Shown here in pieces: positions 45,258 to 53,199 of a stretch of 64,000 nt of DNA. The stretch spans positions 91,285-155,284 of the forward strand of contig JAFGBT010000014.1 of NCBI GenBank assembly GCA_016933025.1, read 5' to 3'. This DNA comes from Spirochaetota bacterium (GTDB taxonomy: Bacteria > Spirochaetota > UBA4802 > UBA5550). Position 1 is the stretch's first letter; every line of letters starts with the position of its first letter. A model generated the notes under the pieces. The model searched no databases, was not told where the DNA came from, and worked only from the letters and a program-made list of their open reading frames with translations. Made by a program: the position numbers and the translations under genes.

Positions 45258-46466
45258 CTAGAGGACGTCGAATATATTGATGCCGACCTCGGCCTCATCA
45301 AGGGCTCTGACGATATAGAGGGAGGATTCCGCCAGGAGATTGATGATCACGGTGCTTTCAATGCGAGTGCGGCTCGTGTCGAATATCAGTTTGATGATTG
45401 GCCGGAGCGGCTTTTCCGGGACAGAACCGATGATGATGCCGATGGATCCGTCGTTAAGCTCGACGATTGAACCGATCGGGTATACCGACATGCGGGAGAG
45501 GAAGACGCGGAGGATGACCGGATCGAACTTGTTCACGCCGCTGGAGAGGAGGTTCCTCATCGCGTGGTAGAAGTAGACTTTTTTCCGGTAGCTCCGGTTG
45601 GATATCTGCGCCTCGTAACTGTCCGCGATGGCGGCGATGCGGGCGAACTCGTCAATATCGTTCCCGCGAAGACCGCGGGGATATCCCTTTCCGTCGAACT
45701 GCTCGTGGTGCTGCAGCGATATAAGGGCCGAGTTCTCCTTGATTTTTCCGAGGTCTTTCAGAGCCTTGTAGCCGAGAAGCGGGTGCGTCTTTATCTGGTT
45801 GTATTCCTGCTCGGTAAGGTTCGACTGCTTGTGGATTATGTAGACCGGCAGTTTGACCATGCCGGCGTCGATCAGCATCGTACCAAGACCCAGATCGTTG
45901 AGCTTGATCGGGCTGTATTTCAGTGCGAGGCCGATAATGAGAGAGTAGAACGTAACGTTAACGGAGTGGGTCAGGGTGTAGTCCCTGCCCTCGTCGAGGC
46001 CGTAGAGAAATAAAAATACGTTGCTGTTTTCTTTGAGAAGCTTCACGATGGCCTGCACCGCGTCTTCCAGGTCGCGCGTGTCGAAGGGAATATTATTCCG
46101 AATCGACTTATAGGCGGCGTCTACCGTGTTCCGGGCGCGGCTGTGGACCTCGAGGAGAACCTTGCGCTTTTTTAGAAGGTCGTTGTAGTCCGTGACGATT
46201 TTCTTTTCGCTTTCTGATTCGGGGGATTTGTCAGGGGCCTTTTCGATTTTCGCCTGAAGCTGTTCGCTGCCGGGCGCGACCCGTTTAACGAGAATGCCCG
46301 AGGTCTCCACCTCGCTGATTCCCCAGGTCATCAACTTCTTGATGTCGGCTTCCTTGATGGGGGAGTTGGCCGTTATGAGCATATTATTGCTGTCAACGTA
46401 GATGGGTTTGTCGTACACCATCCCGGGCCTCAGTTCCTCCACGGGTATTTTTCTCATTTTCGCCAT
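45258..46466 (-). CDS. HD-GYP domain protein with altered HD motif
   Basis: 402 residues. The N-terminal 140 residues hold an SSO-like lead (MAKMRKIPVEELRPGMVYDKPIYVDSNNMLI) common to HD-GYP proteins and a coiled linker. The HD-GYP part (about 175-320) has HSVNVTFYSLIIG, LQHHEQFDGKGYPRGLRGNDIDEFARIAAIADSYEA in two parts and the GYP motif. But the HDIGK motif reads IDAGM: the first His and the Lys are lost, Asp is kept. Active HD-GYP enzymes cut cyclic di-GMP; this one may be a binder or weak enzyme. It overlaps the flhX stop by one base and may influence flagellar function. Confidence 0.85.
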   Translation of the reverse strand: MAKMRKIPVEELRPGMVYDKPIYVDSNNMLITANSPIKEADIKKLMTWGISEVETSGILVKRVAPGSEQLQAKIEKAPDKSPESESEKKIVTDYNDLLKKRKVLLEVHSRARNTVDAAYKSIRNNIPFDTRDLEDAVQAIVKLLKENSNVFLFLYGLDEGRDYTLTHSVNVTFYSLIIGLALKYSPIKLNDLGLGTMLIDAGMVKLPVYIIHKQSNLTEQEYNQIKTHPLLGYKALKDLGKIKENSALISLQHHEQFDGKGYPRGLRGNDIDEFARIAAIADSYEAQISNRSYRKKVYFYHAMRNLLSSGVNKFDPVILRVFLSRMSVYPIGSIVELNDGSIGIIIGSVPEKPLRPIIKLIFDTSRTRIESTVIINLLAESSLYIVRALDEAEVGINIFDVL

Positions 46467-46747
46467 TACAGGATTCCCATACTGTCCAGTTTTGCCTTAA
46501 ACGTATCGTTTACGCGGTAACAGTATACAAGGACCTCTGAGACAGCTTTGAACAGGGCTTCCGGAATTTCGCTCCCCGCAGGCAATTGTGAAAGAACCTG
46601 GGCGAGATCCGAATCTTGGTAGATGGTGATATTGTGCTCAACGGCTAATTGAATCAATTTCTTGAATAATGTTCCCCGTGCGACCGCCAGAATCCGCGGA
46701 ATTTCACCGGAATATTCCAGTGCTACCCCAATTTTATCGTCGTCCAT
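46466..46747 (-). CDS. flhX: FlhB C-terminal-domain homologue (FlhX)
   Basis: A 93-residue soluble protein matching the FlhB/EscU autocleavage domain: VALEYSGEIPRILAVARGTLFKKLIQLAVEHNITIYQDSDLAQVLSQLPAGSEIPEALFKAVSEVLVYCY, in several parts. The NPTH cleavage site and transmembrane half of FlhB are absent, as in FlhX. FlhX can substitute for the cleaved FlhB fragment in export switching. The start at 46747 (MDDDKIG) lies two bases after the preceding gene's stop. It follows a FliK-like gene, matching the partnership in which FliK/FlhB set hook length. Confidence 0.85.
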   Translation of the reverse strand: MDDDKIGVALEYSGEIPRILAVARGTLFKKLIQLAVEHNITIYQDSDLAQVLSQLPAGSEIPEALFKAVSEVLVYCYRVNDTFKAKLDSMGIL

Positions 46748-46748
46748 C

Positions 46749-47825
46749 CTATACCCTGATATCAAATACACTATTTAATGATGAATATGAATAAATTTCA
46801 ACCATTTTATTTATGGCCTGCCGCGTATTATAGAAATTTATCTGGACGGCCGAATGCGCCGCCCGCAGGCCGCGCTCCAACTGCTCCCTCGATTGGTTGA
46901 GGGCTGCAATGATTTCGCCGCTGTCGCAGAATATTGAAATCGCGTAGTTCCGCTCCGTTTCCCTCGCCAGTATATCGATACGGCCTAGTGCTGAAAAATC
47001 GACGCTGAATATCCAGTTATGCTCTCTGCCGGCGTACCGTACCGGAAGAATATCCTCGTCGACAGACCAGGCGAATTCACCTGACGTATGTCCAGTTTCA
47101 TTAGCGCCGTGATCTTTCAATATGCCGATGAGCCGGCTGATGATGTCCGCTTTCTGCTGTACATCATCCAGCGATTCGATCTCATCGATGATGTCGCCGA
47201 CCATTTCCTCGATGTCCCTTTCCGTGCCCGAGGTCCATTTCTTTGCCCGGTTTTCGTCGAAGCCGAGGAGCATGAGGACTGATCGAAAGGCATTTGTATC
47301 GATACTCCGGCCCGACAGGAGGATGGAGAGGTCGGCGATTGTTTTCGCGCCGAGCCCCAGTTTGCGCAAATGGCCGAGCAGCCGGTTGAGGTCGTCGTCC
47401 TTTTTCTCTTCCTTTGGATAGAGGCCGAGGAGGAGGGCGTTCAGCTCGAATATTCCTGCCGGGTGCTTTCCGAGAGCAGCGCCGAGATTGTGAAAAAGGT
47501 TCTTCTGAATCTCGTTCCTGTTGAAAACTGTCAGGTCGAGCAGCTGCCTTGCAAGCGCATCCGTACCGGGCCGGTCGACCAGCTTGAAGAGATAGGAGTT
47601 AGCCTGCCTCCCTTCGAGTTGGAGCGTAACCGTATTGCCGGCGGGCAGGCCCCTGAGGAACTCGGCGTTCACCCGCCTCCCCGCGATTTCGAGCACCGCC
47701 TCCTTGCCGCCGATACGCTCGATTATGCGTGCGGCGATTTCGGCGCCCTTCTGAATGCCGCGAAGCTGATCCGACATACCGCTCTTGCTCAAGATCCGTA
47801 TCGTGTTTGACGGTTCTATCCTCAT
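46749..47825 (-). CDS. Flagellar hook-length-control FliK-like protein (putative)
   Basis: A 358-residue protein without signal peptide. Its C-terminal half (IFSVDFSALGRIDILARETERNYAISIFCDSGEIIAALNQSREQLERGLRAAHSAVQINFY, in several parts) resembles the FliK/Flg_hook C-terminal domain, with the Leu/Arg pattern of that fold. The N-terminal half lacks long low-complexity tracts typical of FliK. The gene overlaps rnhB by four bases and lies directly before flhX. FliK works with FlhB to switch export from hook to filament; the assignment rests on the weak domain match plus the neighbour. Confidence 0.55.
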   Translation of the reverse strand: MRIEPSNTIRILSKSGMSDQLRGIQKGAEIAARIIERIGGKEAVLEIAGRRVNAEFLRGLPAGNTVTLQLEGRQANSYLFKLVDRPGTDALARQLLDLTVFNRNEIQKNLFHNLGAALGKHPAGIFELNALLLGLYPKEEKKDDDLNRLLGHLRKLGLGAKTIADLSILLSGRSIDTNAFRSVLMLLGFDENRAKKWTSGTERDIEEMVGDIIDEIESLDDVQQKADIISRLIGILKDHGANETGHTSGEFAWSVDEDILPVRYAGREHNWIFSVDFSALGRIDILARETERNYAISIFCDSGEIIAALNQSREQLERGLRAAHSAVQINFYNTRQAINKMVEIYSYSSLNSVFDIRV

Positions 47826-48481
47826 TCAGCGTCCCCCCCTGGCGACACCAGGCTTTTTACCGGCTCATAGCTCCTGCGGTGTATCGGGCAGACCCCGGCG
47901 TCATGGAGCGCCCGGATGTGCAGTTTTGTGCCATATCCCTTGTTCCTTTTGAAATGGTAGCCGGGATAGAGGTTGTCGAATGTCATCAGTATCAGGTCCC
48001 TGCGGACTTTCGCCGCGATGGATGCCGACGCTATTGATATCGATTTCCGGTCTCCCTGTGTGATAGAACGAATGGGGACGGTCGATCGGAAAGAAAAATT
48101 TCCGTCAAGAATGACGCAATCCGGTCTGATAGGTACCTGAGCAATGAGCCGGTCCAGCGCGAACTCGGTGGCGCCGTTTATACCGAGTCGGTCGACAGTC
48201 CTGTGGGAGACCAGTATCGACGCGCAAAGGAGGGCGCGCTTCCTGATCGAATCGAGCGCCGCGAGTCTTTTTTGATGGGTCAGTTTCTTTGAATCATCGA
48301 TGCCGGGAAGCGGGCCGTCCGTGGCGACAATGAACGATGCGTCGTAAATAACAATGCCGAGGCAGAGCGGTCCGGCGAGCGCCCCGCGGCCAACTTCGTC
48401 GACTCCCGCGATAAGCGAGATGCCTTCGCGGAGCAGTTGTTTCTCTATGTTAAAGGTAGGTCCATGTAAAAAGGCGGACAC
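47822..48481 (-). CDS. rnhB: Ribonuclease HII
   Basis: Removes RNA from RNA-DNA hybrids. The RNase HII catalytic set is visible: AGVDEVGRGALAGPL (Asp, Glu), ILDGN and ASIAAKVRRD. The start is uncertain. Reading upstream gives a 237-residue frame from 48535 (GTG or TTG), but its first residues are encoded by a terminator hairpin (48466-48498). I give GTG at 48481, inside the loop of this hairpin, which leaves a normal lead (VSAFLHGPTFNIEKQLL). The gene lies between rplS and a FliK-like gene, overlapping the latter by four bases. Confidence 0.8.
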   Translation of the reverse strand: MSAFLHGPTFNIEKQLLREGISLIAGVDEVGRGALAGPLCLGIVIYDASFIVATDGPLPGIDDSKKLTHQKRLAALDSIRKRALLCASILVSHRTVDRLGINGATEFALDRLIAQVPIRPDCVILDGNFSFRSTVPIRSITQGDRKSISIASASIAAKVRRDLILMTFDNLYPGYHFKRNKGYGTKLHIRALHDAGVCPIHRRSYEPVKSLVSPGGDAE

Positions 48482-48498
48482 TCCGTCCGCCTTTTTAC
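48466..48498 (-). terminator. Strong terminator after rplS, inside the 5' end of rnhB
   Basis: A perfect 14-base inverted repeat (arms AAAAAGGCGGAC with two more pairs, five-base loop) with a T-run on both strands, 56 bases beyond the rplS stop. It overlaps the first codons of rnhB. It may lower rnhB expression relative to the ribosomal genes. Confidence 0.8.
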
Positions 48499-48553
48499 TT
48501 TTCGAGCTTCTGTTATATGCTTTCCGGCTCAACACGCATCCGTGCTGTTTCTG

Positions 48554-49024
48554 TCAGGATTCCTGCTGAGGCGCCGCCTCTGGCGCGGCCTCAGGCGCTG
48601 CCTCTGGCGGGGGCACGTCGTCCGAGGCGTGCGTCCCCGGAACGTCGGCCTCGGTTATCGTATGCTTTTTCCCGCCCTTAGCGCTCTTTTCGCGGAGCTT
48701 GGCGGACTTCCCGGTCCGTTCCCTCAGGTAGTATAGCTTCGCCCGGCGGGTCTTGCCTTTTCTGACCACGTCGATTTTGGCGATCCTCGTGGAGAAGAGC
48801 GGGAAAATACGCTCAACGCCGACGTCGAAGGAGAGCTTCCTCACCGTGAAGGTCTTGCTCATTCCCTTGTTGTCAATGGCGATGACGATGCCTTCGAATA
48901 TCTGGATCCGCTCGCGGTTCCCTTCAACAATACGGTAATGCACCTTTACCGTGTCGCCAATCTCGAAGTTTATCTTTCTCTTCATCGGCTGTATCTGCTT
49001 TTCGATTTCATGTATGATGTTCAT
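48554..49024 (-). CDS. rplS: Ribosomal protein bL19 with Pro/Glu/Ala-rich tail
   Basis: A 50S protein at the interface with the 30S subunit. The core (residues 1-115) is canonical: [72 protein letters not shown] in two parts. It is followed by a 40-residue extension that ends in tandem PEAA units ([15 protein letters not shown]), unusual for bL19. It follows trmD by three bases. Confidence 0.95.
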   Translation of the reverse strand: MNIIHEIEKQIQPMKRKINFEIGDTVKVHYRIVEGNRERIQIFEGIVIAIDNKGMSKTFTVRKLSFDVGVERIFPLFSTRIAKIDVVRKGKTRRAKLYYLRERTGKSAKLREKSAKGGKKHTITEADVPGTHASDDVPPPEAAPEAAPEAAPQQES

Positions 49025-49027
49025 TGC

Positions 49028-49726
49028 TCATTCTCCTGATATTTTCCTTAAAAGGTATTTCTTATAGAGATCCGGACGAACCCGTTTGGTTTTTTCAATA
49101 CTCTCGTCTTGCCGCCATTCGGAAATTTTTTTATGGTTTCCGCCAAGCAGCACGTCCGGCACCTTCATGCCGAATATATCCTCCGGCCTTGTGTAGTGGG
49201 GATATTCCAGCAGGCCCCCCACGAAGCTTTCCTCGGCCAGAGATTCCCGGTTTGACATGAAACCGGGAATGTACCGTGAGACCGCGTCGATGATCGCCAG
49301 AGCGGCATATTCCCCCCCGGAGAGGACGTAATCGCCGATGGAAATCTCATAATCGATATAGCGATCAATTACCCGCTGGTCGACCCCCTCGTAACGGCCG
49401 CATACAATGCAGAGGTCCCTGTGCCCCGCGAGCTCGCTGACCAGGTCCTGCGTGAGCAGGGTTCCGGAAGGCGAGGTGAGCACCACCCGGGTGTGCTCTC
49501 CCCTAATGCGTTCCAGCGCGCGGCCGAGCGGGCCCGCCATGAGGACCATACCGGAGCCGCCGCCGTATGGATAATCGTCGCAGCTCCGGTAGTTGTCCGT
49601 CGCGTGTTCGCGTATGTCCGTGACGGAAACCTCGATGATACCCGACTCGACTGCTTTCCCGAGGAGTCCGGTCCGCAGCGGGGATGAAAAAAAATCGGGG
49701 AACAGTGTCAGAATCTTAAATATCAA
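49028..49726 (-). CDS. trmD: tRNA (guanine-N1-)-methyltransferase
   Basis: Methylates G37 of tRNAs with CNN or GNN anticodons next to the anticodon, preventing frameshifts. SPOUT knot motifs: ILTLFPDFF, DDYPYGGGSGMVLMAGP, LTSPSGTLLTQ, LCIVCGRYEGVDQRV, ISIGDYVLSGGEYAALAIIDAVSRYIPG in two parts. 232 residues, full length. It overlaps rimM by 11 bases and precedes rplS, the standard order. Confidence 0.96.
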   Translation of the reverse strand: MIFKILTLFPDFFSSPLRTGLLGKAVESGIIEVSVTDIREHATDNYRSCDDYPYGGGSGMVLMAGPLGRALERIRGEHTRVVLTSPSGTLLTQDLVSELAGHRDLCIVCGRYEGVDQRVIDRYIDYEISIGDYVLSGGEYAALAIIDAVSRYIPGFMSNRESLAEESFVGGLLEYPHYTRPEDIFGMKVPDVLLGGNHKKISEWRQDESIEKTKRVRPDLYKKYLLRKISGE

Positions 49727-50246
49727 ACAATCCCTCGACAGGATGTATGGTCAGGATGCCGTTCCCAATTTTTTCCGTATCGACCATTGATTCGACGAAG
49801 GGTACCATGAATTCCTTCCCCCCGCCGATTGATATAACCAGTATCTCTCCCGCGCCCGCTTCAAGTATCCCGGTCACGGTCCCGAATGGCTGTCCCCGAT
49901 AAAGAACTGCGCATCCTATTATATCGTAATAATAATAACTGTCGTCGTCCAGCGCAATTCTCGTTTTTTCGGCTTCGCTTTTTTCAATAACGATATCGGA
50001 GCCCTTGTATGTCATGGCGGCGTCGCGGTCGTTTATGCCCTCAAGTTTCAGGAGGCCGTCCTTCTCCCCGCGTCCCGTGAATTCCTCGATTCTGAATTTC
50101 CGGTAATGGTCCTTAATCTTTATTATGACAGATTTGTTGTTCGCGAAACGTTCTCTAATATCTGAGGTGACCAGGATTTTCAGTCGGCCTGTCAGGCCAT
50201 GAGCGCCGGTAACAACGGCGATCCGGATATAACCGTCATCATCCAT
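49716..50246 (-). CDS. rimM: Ribosome maturation factor RimM
   Basis: Assists maturation of the 30S head, binding S19. RimM N-domain IRIAVVTGAHGLTGRLKI and the C-terminal PRC barrel DDDSYYYYDIIGCAVLYRGQPFGTVTGILEAGAGEILVI in parts, ending in VPFVESMVDTEKIGNGILTIHPVEGLFD. The ATG at 50246 overlaps the stop of the KH gene by one base; a TTG one codon earlier is possible. Confidence 0.94.
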   Translation of the reverse strand: MDDDGYIRIAVVTGAHGLTGRLKILVTSDIRERFANNKSVIIKIKDHYRKFRIEEFTGRGEKDGLLKLEGINDRDAAMTYKGSDIVIEKSEAEKTRIALDDDSYYYYDIIGCAVLYRGQPFGTVTGILEAGAGEILVISIGGGKEFMVPFVESMVDTEKIGNGILTIHPVEGLFDI

Positions 50247-50482
50247 CAATCAAGAATTTCCAGCACCACCCGTTTTCCTGACTTTGTCGCGGATGCGTTT
50301 ATTATCGTCCTGATCGCCCGCGCGATTCTGCCATGCTTTCCTATTACCTTTCCAATATCTTCTTTTGTGACCCGCAGTTCGAGGATTGTTGACTTCTCTC
50401 CTTCCACTTCCCGTATTTCGACCTGATCTGGATGATCCACCAGCGACTTAACCATATAGTCAACGAGTTCTTTATAGTTCAT
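50246..50482 (-). CDS. khpA: KH-domain RNA-binding protein (KhpA-type)
   Basis: A 78-residue single KH domain: [19 protein letters not shown], then [26 protein letters not shown] with the GKHG RNA-binding loop (GxxG). It sits between rpsP and rimM, the usual place. In other bacteria it pairs with KhpB to bind RNAs affecting cell-wall growth. Confidence 0.95.
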   Translation of the reverse strand: MNYKELVDYMVKSLVDHPDQVEIREVEGEKSTILELRVTKEDIGKVIGKHGRIARAIRTIINASATKSGKRVVLEILD

Positions 50483-50499
50483 TTCCGCCTCCGGCAGGG

Positions 50500-50763
50500 T
50501 TACTTGGTGGTCTTAAATTTCTGCCATATTCCCTTTTTTTTCAATAACTGCAAGATGGTATGAGTCGGTTGCGCGCCTTTTCCCAGCCAGTGGAACAATT
50601 TCGTCTCATCTATGATCAGCTGCTCGCCGTCAACAATCGGCTGATACCGTCCGATCTGATCGATGAATTTTCCGTCCCGCTTTTCCCTGCCGTCAACGGC
50701 AATGATCCGGTAGAAGGGCTTCTTTTTCGTACCGATTCTCTGTAAACGTATCTTTACGGCCAC
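50500..50763 (-). CDS. rpsP: Ribosomal protein bS16
   Basis: 87 residues: [42 protein letters not shown] in parts, [25 protein letters not shown]. First gene of the rpsP-khpA-rimM-trmD-rplS operon, with an AGGAGGAATACGTC lead including a good ribosome site. Confidence 0.97.
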   Translation of the reverse strand: MAVKIRLQRIGTKKKPFYRIIAVDGREKRDGKFIDQIGRYQPIVDGEQLIIDETKLFHWLGKGAQPTHTILQLLKKKGIWQKFKTTK

Positions 50764-51150
50764 GACGTATTCCTCCTGAAATGATTAGGAACTTATTTAT
50801 TTTTAGACCCTTTTTTTTGTCAACATAAAATACTTTTAGGGAGCAATTAATGAATTTCATTCGCTTCATACGGCCCTTTATGACAATTCGGCAGTCAAAT
50901 TCTGTCACATGAGACAGGACTTGTTTGTTTTAAAAGCCTGTTCTTTGCTGGTTCGGACGTCATTGCGAGGAGTCCCGATACAATCGGGACGACGAAGCAT
51001 GCCTCGACGGAGTTTAGTCCGAGCGGTTCGACAGGCTTGTCCTGAGCGGTTCGACAGGCTCACCACAGGCTTGTCGAGGGACTCGCTCGTGATGACATTG
51101 ATGGAATAATTATCATGGCCAATCGGCTTGGTTAAAGAGATTGCGAAGCC
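50764..51150. repeat. Intergenic region with a long composite family B repeat
   Basis: 387 bases between rpsP and rpe. The side next to rpsP (50764-50930) is the likely operon promoter region. 50940-51100 is a family B composite: GTCATTGCGAGGAGTCCCGA, a TCCCGAT/ATCGGGA hairpin, GACGGAGTTTAGTCCGAGC, and two copies of GGTTCGACAGGCT followed by its inverse CAGGCTTGTCGAGGG. Confidence 0.65.
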
Positions 51151-51834
51151 TCATGAATGTTTGATCGCGGATGCCATCAGTTCCCGGAGGTTTTCGTTGA
51201 TGTCGCCGCCCTTGAAAGCGGCGTTGCCCACCACGATGATGCTCGCGCCCGCAGAGACAACACGGGCGATGTTGTCTTTATTGATGCCGCCGTCAACCTG
51301 GATCCTGACGGGATTGCCGGCCCGTTCCCTGATGGTGGCCGAGAGTTTTTCTATTCTTCCAACGGCGGCATCCATGAATGGCTGGCCGTAGAAGCCCGGA
51401 TCAACAGACATGATCAGAACCATGTCGGTATAGGGGAGCAGGTCGTAGACCGCCTCGACCGGCGTCGCCGGGTTGATGGAGAGTCCAGCCGTTATGCCGG
51501 CGCGATGCACTTCAGAAAGAATTCTCGCGGGGAAGCGAGTGCTCTCGTAGTGAATGGTGATCGCCCATGGTTCGCTTTTCATATACTGTTCAATCGATCG
51601 CTCGGGTCTTTCAATCATGAGATGAACATCCAGGGGTATCGACGTGTGTTTCTTTAAATCCTGAATGAATCCCGGGCCGAACGTGAGGTTTGGTACAAAA
51701 TTTCCATCCATGACGTCAAGGTGCAGGAGGTCGATGACGGCCGGGTCAAACTGGCGCGCCTGTTCGCCGATCGTCGTCAGGTCGGACGCAATGATGGAAG
51801 GTGATATCAATATTTTGTTCCTGTCAGTCGACAT
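51151..51834 (-). CDS. rpe: Ribulose-phosphate 3-epimerase
   Basis: Interconverts ribulose-5-phosphate and xylulose-5-phosphate in the pentose phosphate pathway. TIM-barrel marks: ISPSIIASDLTTIGEQ, IDLLHLDVMDGNFVPNLTFGPG, PLDVHLMI, MSVDPGFYGQPFMDAAVGRI and IQVDGGINKDNIARV, GASIIVVGNAAF. 227 residues, full length. It overlaps the PASTA-protein gene by 11 bases, suggesting one transcript. Confidence 0.95.
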   Translation of the reverse strand: MSTDRNKILISPSIIASDLTTIGEQARQFDPAVIDLLHLDVMDGNFVPNLTFGPGFIQDLKKHTSIPLDVHLMIERPERSIEQYMKSEPWAITIHYESTRFPARILSEVHRAGITAGLSINPATPVEAVYDLLPYTDMVLIMSVDPGFYGQPFMDAAVGRIEKLSATIRERAGNPVRIQVDGGINKDNIARVVSAGASIIVVGNAAFKGGDINENLRELMASAIKHS

Positions 51835-52849
51835 CGATATCCTCCGTATCTACCCGTTTTTTATTGCAGAGGAAGGTGATCTCCGCATCGCCCTCGCGGC
51901 GGAATACAAAGATGATCTTCTGCCCGGGACCTGCTTTCCGGGAAAATCGTACGCGCTTGGAACTGGCGTCTGCAACGATCGCCTCGTAAAGACCGGCCGG
52001 CTCATCGGCCGGGATGAGGTATTCCACTTTTTCGTACGACGTGTAGGGATGCTTGTCCAGGGGGAACCAGCCCACCTGCAGGGTGCATGCGTTTCCCTTC
52101 TGTACCCATGATCCCTGCGCCGGGTTCTGCGAGAGCACGATACCGCTCCGCTTCGGGTCGCCGGTTACTACGATCTCCTCGTTGACGGTGAGCCCCTTCG
52201 CCCTGAAGAGATCATAGCAGAGCTCTATGGATTGGCCGGTGACCCCGGGCATGATTGAATTCGGGCCCGTTTTGCCCGTTGAAACCAGCAGGTTGACGCT
52301 ACGGTCCGGCGTGACCTTCTCCCCGGCCTTCGGGCACTGCTCCATGACGATATTGTCCGCGAATTTTTCTGAGGGGATGTAGGATATCACTCCGGTCCCC
52401 AGCGAGAGCGTTCTGTCATGGCGGTGAATGTTTTTTAGAAGATTGAGCGCAAGCGGCAGCTCCTTGCCGATAAGACTCGGGACTTCAATATAATAACGCG
52501 AGCGGCTCACCTGCAGCTTGACAGTACTGTTTTCCGGAACGACCTTCCCTTTCCGCGGGTACTGTCCGAGGACCATGCCGTCGTCCAGGTCTGCAATATC
52601 CTTGAAATTGATTTCCGGTTTCAATCCCTTGCGGATTAGAGAGTTGTATGTTTCGACGAAGCGCTTACCTTCAACATCGGGGACCACGACCTCCCGTTCC
52701 GGCCTGGTGAGAATTATCAGAATGATAGTTGAAACCAGGAGAAACAGGGAAAAGCCGATAAAAAAAATCAGGGCGATTTTGCCGATGGGACCTAAGTATT
52801 TGAACCGTTCTTTTTTTGCCGGATCGTTAGCTGAATTGGTTTTTTTCAT
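51824..52849 (-). CDS. Membrane-anchored protein with three PASTA domains
   Basis: About 341 residues with a cytoplasmic basic lead, one membrane helix (IALIFFIGFSLFLLVSTIILIIL) and three PASTA repeats outside (starting VVVPDVEGKRF, VEVPSLIGKELP as IEVPSLIG, and IMPGVTGQSIEL), each ending in a VQKG/VPENS-type loop and LQV strand. PASTA binds muropeptides or cell-wall fragments; there is no kinase or transpeptidase domain. A longer frame opens at 52927. The C-terminal 90 residues form a separate domain. It lies directly upstream of rpe. Confidence 0.85.
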   Translation of the reverse strand: MKKTNSANDPAKKERFKYLGPIGKIALIFFIGFSLFLLVSTIILIILTRPEREVVVPDVEGKRFVETYNSLIRKGLKPEINFKDIADLDDGMVLGQYPRKGKVVPENSTVKLQVSRSRYYIEVPSLIGKELPLALNLLKNIHRHDRTLSLGTGVISYIPSEKFADNIVMEQCPKAGEKVTPDRSVNLLVSTGKTGPNSIMPGVTGQSIELCYDLFRAKGLTVNEEIVVTGDPKRSGIVLSQNPAQGSWVQKGNACTLQVGWFPLDKHPYTSYEKVEYLIPADEPAGLYEAIVADASSKRVRFSRKAGPGQKIIFVFRREGDAEITFLCNKKRVDTEDIDVD

Positions 52850-53199
52850 GATCGATTTCTCACCCCGGAATCTGCTCCACTTCGAATAAACGGCATCCCT
52901 CAGTGCGCTGATTATGTCTGCTCCCATCCCTGCGCGAACAACGTAGAATAAGACCTGCCATAGACTTGTCTTTTTGTCGTTCGAGAGGTATTTGTCAATA
53001 AAAAAAAGGTATTGAACCGCTTTGGTGTGTTGGGATGTATGTTACGTAAAAAGATGATAATTAATGCCGGCAGAGCCATGCGGACCGGGGAAAATTTAAA
53101 GAATTTATCAATATCCAACGACAATTGAGATAGGACTCGGTGCGCGAAAATAACGCCGGGTCGGCGTATCGAGCGGCATTAAAACATCGGAAGCGTGCC
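52850..53199. other. Divergent promoter region between the PASTA and YhaO-like genes
   Basis: 350 bases. The left part (to 52927) may encode an N-terminal extension of the PASTA protein. The rest is moderately AT-rich; no promoter can be singled out with confidence and no other gene is seen. Confidence 0.4.

Noticed and set aside
50940..51100. CRISPR-like regular repeats
   Set aside because: The repeated units are not evenly spaced and have no unique spacers; they are a mosaic intergenic repeat.
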